64,000 bases of DNA from Zantedeschia hybrid cultivar (taxonomy: Eukaryota > Streptophyta > Magnoliopsida > Alismatales > Araceae): NCBI GenBank assembly GCA_030544215.1, contig JARZZO010000003.1, positions 31,748,379 through 31,812,378 of the forward strand. Reading direction: 5' to 3'. Under the pieces are notes generated by a model, which saw nothing but the letters and a program-made list of their open reading frames with translations, ran no database searches and had not been told where the DNA came from. Made by a program: the position numbers and the translations under genes. Positions 47,501 through 59,500 of the stretch are shown in pieces. Every line of letters begins with the position of its first letter. The first letter of the stretch is position 1.

Positions 47501-50500
47501 AAGGCAGGCCCGACGGGAGTCGAGCATTTCGAGTTCAAATCCGGCGCCTTGCAAGGTTGACCAGGTTGAAATTTTAGGAGGGTCGGATTTGGTTTGTGAT
47601 CCGGGCAGGGGGGGGCGGATCTGGATGTGGTATTTAATCTGCTAGCCCCGATGGAATTGCTAGAGGCCCCTTCGTCCCCTGCTAGGGTTCCTCCAATGGT
47701 TTCGCAGGGAGGGGAAGTGGAGAAACGGTGGGAGGGCGATTAGCTGTGGGTGTTTGAGCAGGGCTCGGGAGGACAATGGGCCTTTGAGCAGTGTCAGGGA
47801 GGGCTATCTTCCTCAGATATGGCATCGGCAAAAGATGAAGGGGAGCCGCAGGGCGATGGAGAGGATGATTGGTCGACATTGTTGGGTTCGTTGTTTGGAG
47901 ATGGCCCGCTGGAGGGCTTGCGCGATGCAGTGGGATCCTCGACAGTTGCGGAGGCCCCGGCCGGCGTTGATGATCTCGACTTGACCATCGTGCAACTGAG
48001 GAGGGTCAGTAGGCCGGATCACGGGGTGGCCTCTATAGAGGTGGACTGGGGCCCTTCTGCGAGGAAGGTGAAAGCGGTGGCTGCGGCGATCAGGATCTCT
48101 ATGGAAAGCCTCAATGACTCTTGTGTTCAATGAGTGCTCGATCGGGTAAGCTGCCGATCAGAGGTAGATCTATCTTAGGACTCTCCTCCGACCTCTAAAG
48201 GGATCCATAACCGTAAGGATGCCCTACAGGGGCTGAGGGGAAATTGATTAGAGGTCTGTAGCTCTGGTCAGGGTTGCTTTGTAGGGTTTTTTGGGTTTCT
48301 GTCTGGGCTTCACGGATTAGGGTGCTGCTGTGTTGGACGTGCCCTTGGGGTCTGAGGGGTGTGGGTTGTCGGTGAGGGGTTTATGGTCAGGGACTTTTGG
48401 GCTCTTTGTATTTGGTGGGCTGATGGTACAGCAGGCTTCTGTTGGTGGGGTTTTTTATTTCAATGAGATTCAATCATTGTACTCACCTTTTCTTTTATAC
48501 AATGTGGTACTATCCACTTTCCCAAAAAAAAAGAAAAAGCATACATAGGTTAACTTAATTGTTTCAGTACGAAAGATGAAACAGAGGTTTTACTACAAGA
48601 AGAGACTCAAACTTTCAATATAGTAGTAAGATCTGTGTCAAATGTCTACTTGCATCCATTTGTTAGGACAACGTGCATTCCGTAAGGAGTATCTCCCAGT
48701 TGACAGTTGAGATGTACTAATACTCGGGTAGTTGGTGAATACCTAAGAATTTTTTATTATACTAGTGTCACAGATTTAGGTTTCATATGTGTATGTTTTT
48801 GCTTATTGTCTGACTTGTGTATAAGTCCCTCTTAAGCCTGACTACACTGTATGTAATAATTGGTGATTTGCAGGGGCAGAAGTTGCTCCTAACAGTGCAC
48901 GTGTTCGTGTCCGAGGACTTCCGCGGAAAAGGAACATCGACAGGGATTTGAAATTGGCATTTAAAAGGCTTCCTAGCATCGTTAATATAAGCCCTGCAGT
49001 TGGTGGAAACAAGAAGACGAGGGATCCTGTTTGTAAGGGTTTTGCATTTATTGACTTCAAATCGGATGAGGCAGCAAATAAGTAAGATAGTGTTCAACAT
49101 GAAAATACATAACTTTTGATAAGTATAACGCTGCAAGATTTCAAAATCTATGACTTTTACCTTTCCGTTTTTTGTTTTTCAGCTTGCTGTTTTTCCATAA
49201 AAGAGAAAACCACTAATTTCAGTGTTGTAGCTGATGTAGTTTTTCCTTTTTACTGCACAAAACTATTAGTATCAGACTTGAAAAATATTGATCTATAAAT
49301 CTTCGTTTTCATGGTTATTTTAAGGGGAGACTAAATTATCAGTCCATGTCAGTATCATAGTTCCATAACATATATTTCTTTCAAGATATTTTTTTTTCCC
49401 AAAAGAATGGTTTGGTTGATACCACCAATTTTATTAAGATAAATGGAGGTAATACAACTGGATGGATAAGAAGTAAGGTTCCTTTTCCAGCAAAAAACAG
49501 CACAAAAACCAGATTACAGCTCTAATCTCTTAAAACCCTTCGCCACATACACAGGAGGAGCAACATTAAAGAAAATTCTACTCCAGTCGTAAATAAAAGG
49601 GATCGCTCTAATGCAAATGTTCTCAACAGAAAATTACTTCCCTGAAAGATGAAATTATTCCGCTCCTTCCAGATGCTCCAGCACACTGTGGGAGTAATGA
49701 GAATCAACATCTTGCTGCTGGTACACTTTCCTCCTTTCGTTCGGATAACTTTGAAGGTAATCCACATATCTTGGACAGTGTCAAAATTTATGTTCAGATC
49801 AGTCAAGGCTGGAATGGTGTTTCACACTCTTATGCTAGGATCACATGTGACGAAAAGATGATGGACATCCTGTTCCCTGCTGTCCACAGAAGGAACATAA
49901 GATTTGACAGTTTCCATCCCATTTTCTCCTATAGACCTTTGTGACTATACATTTCTCAAACAGAACCCACATGAAAGCTCTAATTTTGAGAGGGGATTTT
50001 ACTCTCCACATTTCTCTGAACTTAGGATATAGAGGAAACCTGCCTTCAATCATCGTATAAACAGATATCACTGAGAAAATACCATTATCCTTTTTTTTGG
50101 AAAAATTGTGGACTGTACTACCAATTTTATTAAAAAATAAAAAGTACAATCAAGGTGGGATAGAAGAGGTTCCTATCTCCACAAAGAGAAGAAAAAAATA
50201 AAACAAACTACAAAGTTTTATCTCTTTCTTCCAATCTTCTGCCGGTACACCCAATAAATGCTTGCTCCACATGGACATGAGATGCATTTGTAACCAATTA
50301 TGAAGGATAATCGGATCATCCAATTTGCAAGAAATTGTACCTTGGATATTGCCCATAATGTAGGATAGTAGGTTCTGGTCATCCTTCTTTTTTTGTTTAT
50401 TTTTCCATATGGTTTATGTTAAAAATGCATGATTTAAAATTTTGAACTTACAATATTTATGACAGATTGAACTAAAAAAAACAAAAAATAAACTCCTATG

Positions 50501-53500
50501 CTCAAAATTTACATTCCTTTGTCGCACTTCCATATTTATCCTTAAATAATAGAAGTCTTACAAAATGTTGTGCATGTGAATCACTCTAAATTGATGGATT
50601 ATTTGCATTCAATATCATCATTATTCGATACAAATAATTCACCAATTTTGTGTGTTATCCATGTACTAATTCATATTCTTTGTGATACTTCTAAGCACAA
50701 ATATAGAAGTGTAACAAAGGAATGTAAAAGTTACAAGGCTACAACAATGTGCTATAATTATAATGATCTCCGTGGGGTATCATTGACGGTGATAGAGAGC
50801 CAGTTGATCACTGCGGCGAGCCATGCCTTCTTTGGAACTTTGGAGTCGATCCTGTCGTCAAGCCATCCGATTGCCTAGGATTGCCATGGAGTCGATCTGA
50901 TCCAATCGCCATGGATCGCCATCCGATCGCTGTGGAGAGCTCCAATTATATGGTTTATATATATAGAGAGAAGACAGCTTAGAGAGAGAGAGCTTAGAGA
51001 GAGGGAGAGGAAGGGAGAGAGCTTAGAGAAAGAGGGAGAGAAAGCCTAGAGAGAGAACCTTAGAGAAAGAGAGGAAGAGAGAAGGGGAGAGCTTGGATGG
51101 GGTGGCGAGTGGCCTTGGGGGTTTATATAGACCCCTGAAGGCCCAAACTACCCATTATGAACAGTTCCCAATGGCTAGTTTCTGTTCCCGACAGTTAGTT
51201 CGAAACTAGCCCTTGGGGCCAGATCGGTCTGATTTAGGCCGGGGATGATCCAATCCGACTGATCCGGCCCGATCCCTTGCCCAGCTCGGTCGATCAGCGC
51301 ATGGGATTGGATCGGACTGTCCCGAAACCAATTAGATCGGCCGATCCGATCTGATACGTGTCGATCCTGCTTACCATGCTCAGTTTTACGCCCCAGTTTA
51401 GCTGCACATTGTCTGACAATGTCTTCCTCCATTTGATTCCTACATTGGAAACCTTTTTCAAAATGTATTTTCAATTCCTGAGTTATGTTGAAAAATCTTC
51501 ACCAGAAATATCAGGAATCTAATTTGTTGTCTCCTTCATGAAAAACAAAGTATCATCTGCATATTGCACATGAGATATGCGAAAGGCGATTTTAACATCT
51601 TCACACCAACATATTGGCTACCAACACAAATAATAATGGGGATAAGGGATCACCTTGTCTCAAACCCCTTGAGCTATAAAAATAACCTGCTACAGACCCA
51701 TTTAAGATTATTGAAAATGTGGCTGTAGTCAAACAGTTTTTCATCACCTTCAACCACTGGTCAGGGAAACCATGAATCGCCTTAATATTCCAAAAACATT
51801 GCCAGGCTACTCGGTCATATGCTTTATTGAAATCAAGCTTGCAAAGACCTTTCTTCTTTGATTTCTTGATAGAAAATAATACTTTGTGAGCTACTAAAGA
51901 AGCATCCTTAAGCCTTCTAACAGGAACATAAGCAGTCTGATTCTCCTCATTCCACTTCCCAATTACCTTAATCTTGTAGCCATCATCTTAGCAAATCTGT
52001 ATGAACCATCCGGTAGACTGACAGCCATCACCTTACCATTATCTTCTTTAAGGAGATGTTAACAGATACAAAGATGTAAAAATTATCAGGTCTTGGAGAA
52101 GGGAAACAAAAATTGACTGTCCCAAGGGAAGACCAAATTTAAAGTTGCCAAATTCTTCCCCTTTCAATATCTTCGTTTTAGGGGGGTGGGGTCTAAACGT
52201 TAAATAGGCACAAGACTAGGTCTAAATGTTAAATAGGCACAAGGCCAATGATCAATTTGTGAAGAAGTGCTTCTGAAGTCTGAGAGTCTGAGACTCTGGC
52301 AAATGCCCAGTTCAGACTTCTGCTGAGTCATTCACATATTTGTTGCTTGGAATGGACCTTGTTCAGATATGAATCATCTAGTTAACAGAAGGGAAGTGCT
52401 GGGACCTGCTTCTGCTGCTTAAGCAAACAGGCAGCATGATAGACAGATTAAATAGCAAGAAAGAACTTAAATTACAGGTAATGTTTGTTGAACTTCTGAA
52501 ATGTTTAGGCTAGCAGAGAATAAAATTTAAGCTTGAGTTGGTAGCAGAGTATAACTGAGCAAATGATCTGACTTCTGAGGAGAAGCCTATGAAGTGAGCT
52601 GAAATAAATTGAGTTCTTGCTAACTTGTGAGAGCCATGAAGTGGGAAAATATAAAATATGGTACTTTCTGTTGCACAGTGAGGTAAAACTTCGGTCATTG
52701 TTTTGAGACGTTTAGCATGTAAGCTGTCATCAGTTGATTGACATTGTGAAGGCACATCTTATGTTGTTAACTATGTATTGTAGGCCCAAATTCACATACT
52801 ACAGATGTTAACTAAGCAATTTGTTTAATAGGTCAAGTGCCAGAATTCATTTAAGTGCCAGCGTTCATGTAATCATTGCTCAGGATTTGTATGCTAGGAA
52901 AGGAGAATACCTGTAGAATTTTAATCAGGTTAAATGTCGACTTTATGTGGAGCACTACTGCTCATTTTTTGCATCAAATTTTATGCTTCATTAATTGTTA
53001 TAATCTTGTATATTGCAATGAGGGAAGCATTGTGATGTGAACATGTTAACCCTACAGTCATAGGATTTGGGTCATCCCAATTTGGGTGGTCATTTTTTGT
53101 GTTTCTTTGCATGTAAATGTAGTTATGAATTAATTTCTGAATATTGAAAAATGAATGGGTAATACACTTCAAGACTTGATTGGTGTTAATCCTGTTGTCC
53201 TTTGTGTAAACAATACCTTTGACCTGAAAAAATCATTTCAGTAATTACGAGCTTCATAATTGATCTTGTCTATTTGTGGAATATTAAGGTCCTACAGAAT
53301 TTTTTTAGAACTGATGTTTTATTCTTTAGAAGGTGTGTTTGAACTTTTTGAAAAGGATTTCTACGACAATGGAGGTATCTTGGACAATGTTTCAATTTAT
53401 CACGTGTGCCAAAGGATGACTATACATATCTTGTTCCCGACCTTGTGTTTCTGCTTAATGCAAAGCCTCATTATGCTTAGAAATAATTGAGGTGCGTGTC

Positions 53501-56500
53501 GGGGGGGGGGGCTGGAATGATGTGAATGCTAAGTATTTGATTAAGATGGATAAAATTACTGAGGAGAGGTCAAGGGAATTGGCAGAGAAGGTTCTGTAAC
53601 GGTCCGAGCCAACCCTTGTGAGGTATTGTCTGCTTTGGGCCAAGCTCACACGGTTTTGTCCCCAAAGGACGTCTCACCTGTTATGGATACAAATCCCACA
53701 TATATATTTCAGTAACTTTTTTTCGTTTTTCGATACAAGATTAATCTGGTTCATTCCTACCCCAACCCCAAGTTGCAGTGGTAGCTTCGCATTGTGGCAG
53801 CTCCACATTGCTTCACTTGCGGGTAGCTCTTTCCTAGGGTAGCCCTTTCCTATAGGTAGCCTTTGCCTCCTACGTGGCTTGTGCCTGGGTCATTACAGCG
53901 GGGTTTTCACTTTCTCATATGGATGCAGATGTCAAAACATTCTTTGTTAGGCTTGAGCAAAATTGGAATATGAGCTTAGTCAGTGTGAAGGGGAAGTTTG
54001 GGGGGTTTTTTGGTTGGGGGGGGGGGTAAGGGAAGGGGAAGGAGGGGGTTGAGGTGGGTAACCTTAAATTGAGATCGACCAACAATCAGAAGTCTCCTAG
54101 ATTGTTAGGGGCTGAGTGGAGTGCAAGGAAAACTATGGCGGGAAAGTAGTGATGAGTTGTAAAATAAATATTTTATGCTTTCAGAAGACATAGTGTGAGG
54201 AGAAGGTGAAGAGTCCTATCTGAGAATCACGAGGAGGTAGGCTCAAGGGGTGTAATCTCTAGCAAAATCTTATCTTACGGAGTACGTGGTTCATGAAGTC
54301 TATGAATTCAAGAAAATTGGGAGCACACATTTCAGAATGTGGTAGATGGTTTCACTTGAGACTTCTCAAGCATGCATGGACCTCTATCCGGGGAAGGTAA
54401 GAGCTTGCTTTGGTAGGAGCTTCTTTCTCACCATAAAACTGCAGACCAAATGTGGTGCTTGGGCAGTAACTTCAGATAGGGAGAGATCCAGTGAGACTCT
54501 TCATTCAGGGGGATGGAGGATTTTATACCTTTCATTTTTGATCTCTCATTGTAGACATTCAAACCCCACAATGCGCTTATCACTTGGTCCATCCTTGGGA
54601 GGGCCCATCTGTGTCGAGATTGAACCGATTCCTTGAGTTCGTAGATGGGGAGTACTACTTCCCTAAGGTGAAGGCGGAGTATTTGGTGTATCAACAGTTA
54701 GAGTATAAGCCTATCTTATTGGAGACTAATTGGAGGATGCGGAGGAAGTGCATTTTCAGATTGGAAAGGTTCTGATTTCAGGAAGAAGAGTTCAAACAGA
54801 TGGTTAGTATGGTTTTGGTAGCATGCACCCTAGGAACAACTCATGTTGCCAACTTATGAAGAATCTAAAGAATAAGAGGCCTGAGCTAATCAATTGGGAA
54901 GCCAACATAGCACTCCTAGGAAAAGTGTTTGCCTTAGTTGTGGACAAGGCTCCCTTGGCCGGATGGGTTCTCATAGGTGTTCCAAGATGGTAGGGCCCAC
55001 CTATTTTCCTCTAAGCAGACATTTCAGTTCTCTTTGTCCGTTTTCTTTATTAATTGATTTTCCTTTTTGTGTGCGATCCCCTCGTTACTTTAATCATTAA
55101 GAAAGTTACTTGATTTACAAGGTCACTAGCTAATGTTGGTCTTGGAAGAGATTTTGAATTTGGATTTGTTGTACTTAGACAAGATTTTGAATTCATGTTT
55201 GCTAAACCCTTTCCAATCCCACTTGGTCCAAGAAGGACCCATAGGCTCTCGCCAACAAGGTATTGTCTGCTTTGGCTGATTGAGGTGGCCTTGTGGTTTT
55301 GTCCTTTTGCTGGGAAAAAGGCCCTTGTTGAGAGCATAGGTTTCTCAACAACTGATATGAGACTATTTGATGCCCTTGTTTTTCTTGTCTCTACACAACC
55401 CCCCTGAGAAAGTGAGCATGTGCATAATGGCTAGAGTTCCTATAAATGGCACCGATGTTGCGAGAAGGTACTGTGGGTTCTCTCCAATAAAGTATTGTCC
55501 GCTGGTCCATTGATGTGGCCTCACAATTTTACTCTTTTGTTGAGAAAGGGGCCCTTTTTGGGAGCACGTCATTTACTACTCGACAACAATATGGGATCAT
55601 TTGAAGCCCCCCTTTTCTCGCCTCTACACCACTATTAGCAATCCATGACTAAATAATCTTCTTCAGTTGATCTTTAGCTTTTGATGCTCCTTTGGATCTA
55701 GGAAGCATGTTAGTGACATGGGATTTTCATCTATCCATTTAGCCTCAAGGATGCCTTCTTGATCACATAGGGTTGGGGGGGTCAACTTGGGAAGGGGTAG
55801 ACGACTTACCTGGGTTAAAGTATGAAGATGTTGGTGAAATCTCTAGGTTTCCATAAGCACCCACCTTCCTGACATCATTGGAGTTTGAAAGCCATTGTTT
55901 GCATCATCTCTGAGGCCACCTTGGTATCCTCCCCTTGGAAGCCAGATGCACGAGTTGTCTCCAACAAAAGATCTCGTTGCCTCTCTCCTCCTTCCCTCCT
56001 TTTCTCTTGCATGTAAACCTGCCATTTAGGATCCCCCTATTCTGCCTCCTTAGCTCCTTCTCGAGACTACAAGTGATTTGTTCCGTGAGAGAGGAGATAG
56101 CATCTTGCTACACCTCCTCAATCAAAGTCGAAGAGTTGCCCTTACCAAGTCTTGTAAACATAAAATGGGTTGAATCCCTTTTAGCATGTAGTTTTGATCT
56201 TTGCAGGTAGTTTTGACGTTTTCTAAACTTGATAAACTCTGATCTCTGATTGGATCAACATTTAGTTTGGAAATATCACTCCTACACACTAAGACATTTG
56301 GGCCGCTTGGGTTCGTTGCTTTGGTTCGGAATTGACCAAGTTACTCCTTGATATTGCCCCAGTGTGACTTGGTGTCAACCTGGGTTAGCTCAAGTGACTA
56401 GTTCCCTCACTTTAAGCCCCTATAACTAAATAACCCTCCTCTACCTCCTTTTAGGACCAGGGTATGTATTCTCGATACTTTGGTAGATGCTCTTTGATGA

Positions 56501-59500
56501 AGGTGGTGATCCAAAGCCTATAGTGCCTCTATGCAAGCTTCATGCTGTTGGGGATGATTCCATCTGTAACACGCGTCAAATATAGCTAAGTTGTATCTTC
56601 AAGCATCGAGACGCCTTTTCAAGTATCGGCTCAGTTCTTTAGAAGAACTTTGTGGTTAAGCATGCTTAGCCGGGAGTAGTACCAAGATGGGTAACTACTT
56701 GAGAAGTCCTCGCTCTGGAGTCAATTACTGCTAAAGGGACAAAACCGTGAGGTCTGTGGGTCAGAGCGGACAATACCTTAAATATTATGGAGTAGAGGAC
56801 GTTATAAAATGGTATCAGAGCCATGACACTAACCGGAAGTGTAGGAATTAAGTGCCATATAGGACAAAGTGTTACACTATGGGAGCCACCTTTTAAACAT
56901 GTATAGAACAAAATGCTATATAGTGAGAGCCACTTCTTGAGCCTATGGGGGCCACCTCTAGAGTCCTATATGCTTGATGGTCTGGTTGTGGGCTAAGAAA
57001 CATAGCGACGAATACGTCGCCTATATAAGGGGGGTAGAATATAACACCCCTCAAATGTAGCCAAGTTGTATCTCTAAACGTCGAGATACTTTTTCAAGTA
57101 TTGGTTTAGTTCTTTACAAGAATTCCGTGGTTAAGCGTGCTTAGTCGGGAGTAATACCGGGATGGATGACCAACTGGAAAGTCTCCGCTTTAGAGCCAAT
57201 TACTGCTGAAGGGACAAAACCATGTGGCCCGTGGGCCAAAACGGACAATACCTTGATGTTGTGGAATATATGATGTTACACTATCATCCTCCACTTCAAC
57301 CTGGCGATGAGCGAATTCCAAATGTGTCCAGTGACATGTTCTATGATCAACCTTAATTAGAGAGCCAAACTGGTGACTATGGCCTTGAAGATGTCCATGT
57401 CCATAAAGGAAAGGGAAACTTTGTGACCCTGCAACAAAGGTCTTTCCTTCTATCTACTTCCTTAATCCTTAGTGCCCTCTATTGTTGACTAATGTGACCA
57501 TGAAATTATGTACCTTGGAAGAAAGTAGCACTCATCTTTCCTGAACAAATTTGTTGGGGTCCATTTTGCACACCCTCCAACTTCGTCCAACCACCCTCTG
57601 CACAACTCCATGCACAACTCTTCTTTGTTGAGACTTTCCTTAGTCACAACTCCCACTAGACCCTTGTTGAAGATTTCCATAATTCTGTGAACTGGTAGAA
57701 CCAGGGAACAAGAATATTTACAACTAGCCCACATCTCTTGAATGCCATTTCTGTTTCTTTTGCTGACTTATTTGAATTAATAGCATGCCATGAAGAGTTA
57801 TTCCTCAATTTCATCTCACGGTAAGCGAAACTTTGGTGTCCTACCTTGCTACTCCAGCAAATGTCTTTTCTCCAGGCAGTGATATTGCTGCTTTGCCAGA
57901 CAAACATACTCCCTTGATCCACTATTGCTCCATATTGACTGATGTTGAACTATCCTTTTTCAGCTATGAACGAGCCGCCAATCCTCTTCAGTGCTTTGAT
58001 TGTAGACCCTTTGTTGTGGCTGTCGCTCTTGTCGTCCATGTTGTCATTACTCGTTGTTCCCATCCTTATGGCAAAACCTATGGTATTTCAACTTGGCCTT
58101 CATGTGCAAGTGGCTTTGGAAGTTGAGTACAGATGACAGGGGTCTATGGTTGGAGATCATTAGACAAAAATGGTTGGAGATCATTAGACAAAGTGCTACA
58201 GAAGATCCAAGATTTGGTTTATTCTGGTGTGTGGAGGGTATTTTGCATGCAAAAGATGTGGATTATTCTGTTGTGTTTTGGTCCCTTGGAGATGGGCAGA
58301 AGATCCTCTGTTGACAAGATAGATGGTATGCTAGTAGGTGACCTGCAGAACTGTTCTTGGGCTTATTCATAATCTCCTCTGCTCCAAGTGTTATTGTAAC
58401 TGAGGTATTTGACCATGGGATAGAGAAGGCGGCTGGATTTCCGTATGAGAAGAAACCTTCATGATGATGAGACTACACACCTTAAGGGATGCATTTGGGA
58501 ACTCTTTTTGAAGTACGTCATACAGAAGTACCTCCAACTAGAAGTTGCTTCAGGTAAAAGCGCTCCCACTCCTATATGTGAAAAGAGCTTGGCAACACAA
58601 TGAACATGATGATTAGAAATATCTTTTAAAGAATTTTGACTGAAATGCCCATATTGTAACTCTCTCCGATAGTTTATAACATATACTACACATAGAAATT
58701 GAGAAAGTTAATGATAAATTTATTAATAATTGAAAAACCAAGTATGTAATACAAAATGTTTAATATATAATTGACAGCATAATTGGTGTTGAACACCACC
58801 AGCTCTCATATGCACAGGGGGCAACCCACATAGATCAAACGTTGACAAGTATCCACCAAAGCCTGCTAGGGAATCCAAAAGAGGCATTATTGCCCTATCT
58901 TATTTATTCCTCCTTCCCCTGGGAGGGGAAAATGACTCTGCCCAGAAAGAGAAAATTCTTCTATGCAGAGTGTTTTTTTCTTTTTTCCGTGGCAGATGAG
59001 AAATTAATCTGGTAAGTGTGCCAAACATTTAAATGGAAGCTGATCAGGGAATTTTCCCTCGTGGGCTCGGCCCATTGCCAATGGCCCATGGGGGGGCTGC
59101 ATTGCTAGCTCCGTCAAACCGGCTAGTCGGCCCACTGGGCTCAATACCTCCCACGCTCTGGGAATTAAAGAAGTTGGGAACCTTTCCAGGGAATAGTCCC
59201 ACATCGGTTTCCTCAAAGAAGGGTCGGACATGTTTAATCAGGGTAAGTGCAAAATTCCTCCTCTAACCACTCTGATCTGCCACGTGTCATTGTACTGACT
59301 TGAGCGTCGGAGGGGCCTCCCTAGGACCATTGCCCCGGGGAGCTGCTGACGTGGCTACTGTGTGCACAGTGGATGCCCGAGCCGGTTTGACTTCCTTCCT
59401 GGTTCCTCGGTCCATGAGGCACTCGGCTGCGTCAGAAGCTATTCTCTATGAAGGAGAAGTAAGTTAGAAGTTTTGACCTGTTCCCAAATGCACCCTTAGT

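Larger units (their letters stand above)
20560..48873 (+). other. RBD1-like gene intron 1 (28.3 kb)
   Basis: The interval is bounded by donor GTAGGA and acceptor TGATTTGCAG, with matching phase on both sides (G + GG gives Gly). It is filled almost entirely with transposable-element sequence, described separately. Confidence 0.75.
56565..57280 (+). mobile_element. Cassandra TRIM retrotransposon (716 bp)
   Basis: Direct terminal repeats (56565-56806 and 57040-57280, about 241 bp) flank a ~230-bp interior. A methionine primer-binding site TGGTATCAGAGCC (56810-56822) follows the first repeat, and a polypurine run AAGGGGGGTAG (57027-57037) precedes the second. Each terminal repeat holds a 5S-rRNA-like segment, for example GTGGTTAAGCATGCTTAG and GGGAGTAGTACCAAGATGGG. 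That segment is the hallmark of Cassandra elements, which keep Pol III promoter boxes. The flanks CCATC/CTATC are a one-mismatch target duplication. There is no coding capacity, as is normal for this family. Confidence 0.9.

Noticed and set aside
53595..53897. Confident solo LTR
   Set aside because: TG...CA tips are present but the flanking pentamers differ (GGTTC/GCGGG), so it is kept only as a low-confidence feature.
56636..56715. A functional 5S rRNA gene
   Set aside because: Only the 3' two-thirds is recognisable, substitutions are many, and it lies within paired terminal repeats of a Cassandra element.
57833..58372. Candidate coding exons between the Cassandra element and the hAT MITE
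   Set aside because: Frames overlap one another in several registers, lack family motifs and are not phase-compatible with the RBD1 exons, whose RRM is already continuous.
59196..59207. GTCCCACATCGG, matching the upstream sequence element of plant U-snRNA promoters
   Set aside because: No TATA box at the expected spacing and no U2, U5 or U6 sequence follows. The same word is common in plant transposon ends.
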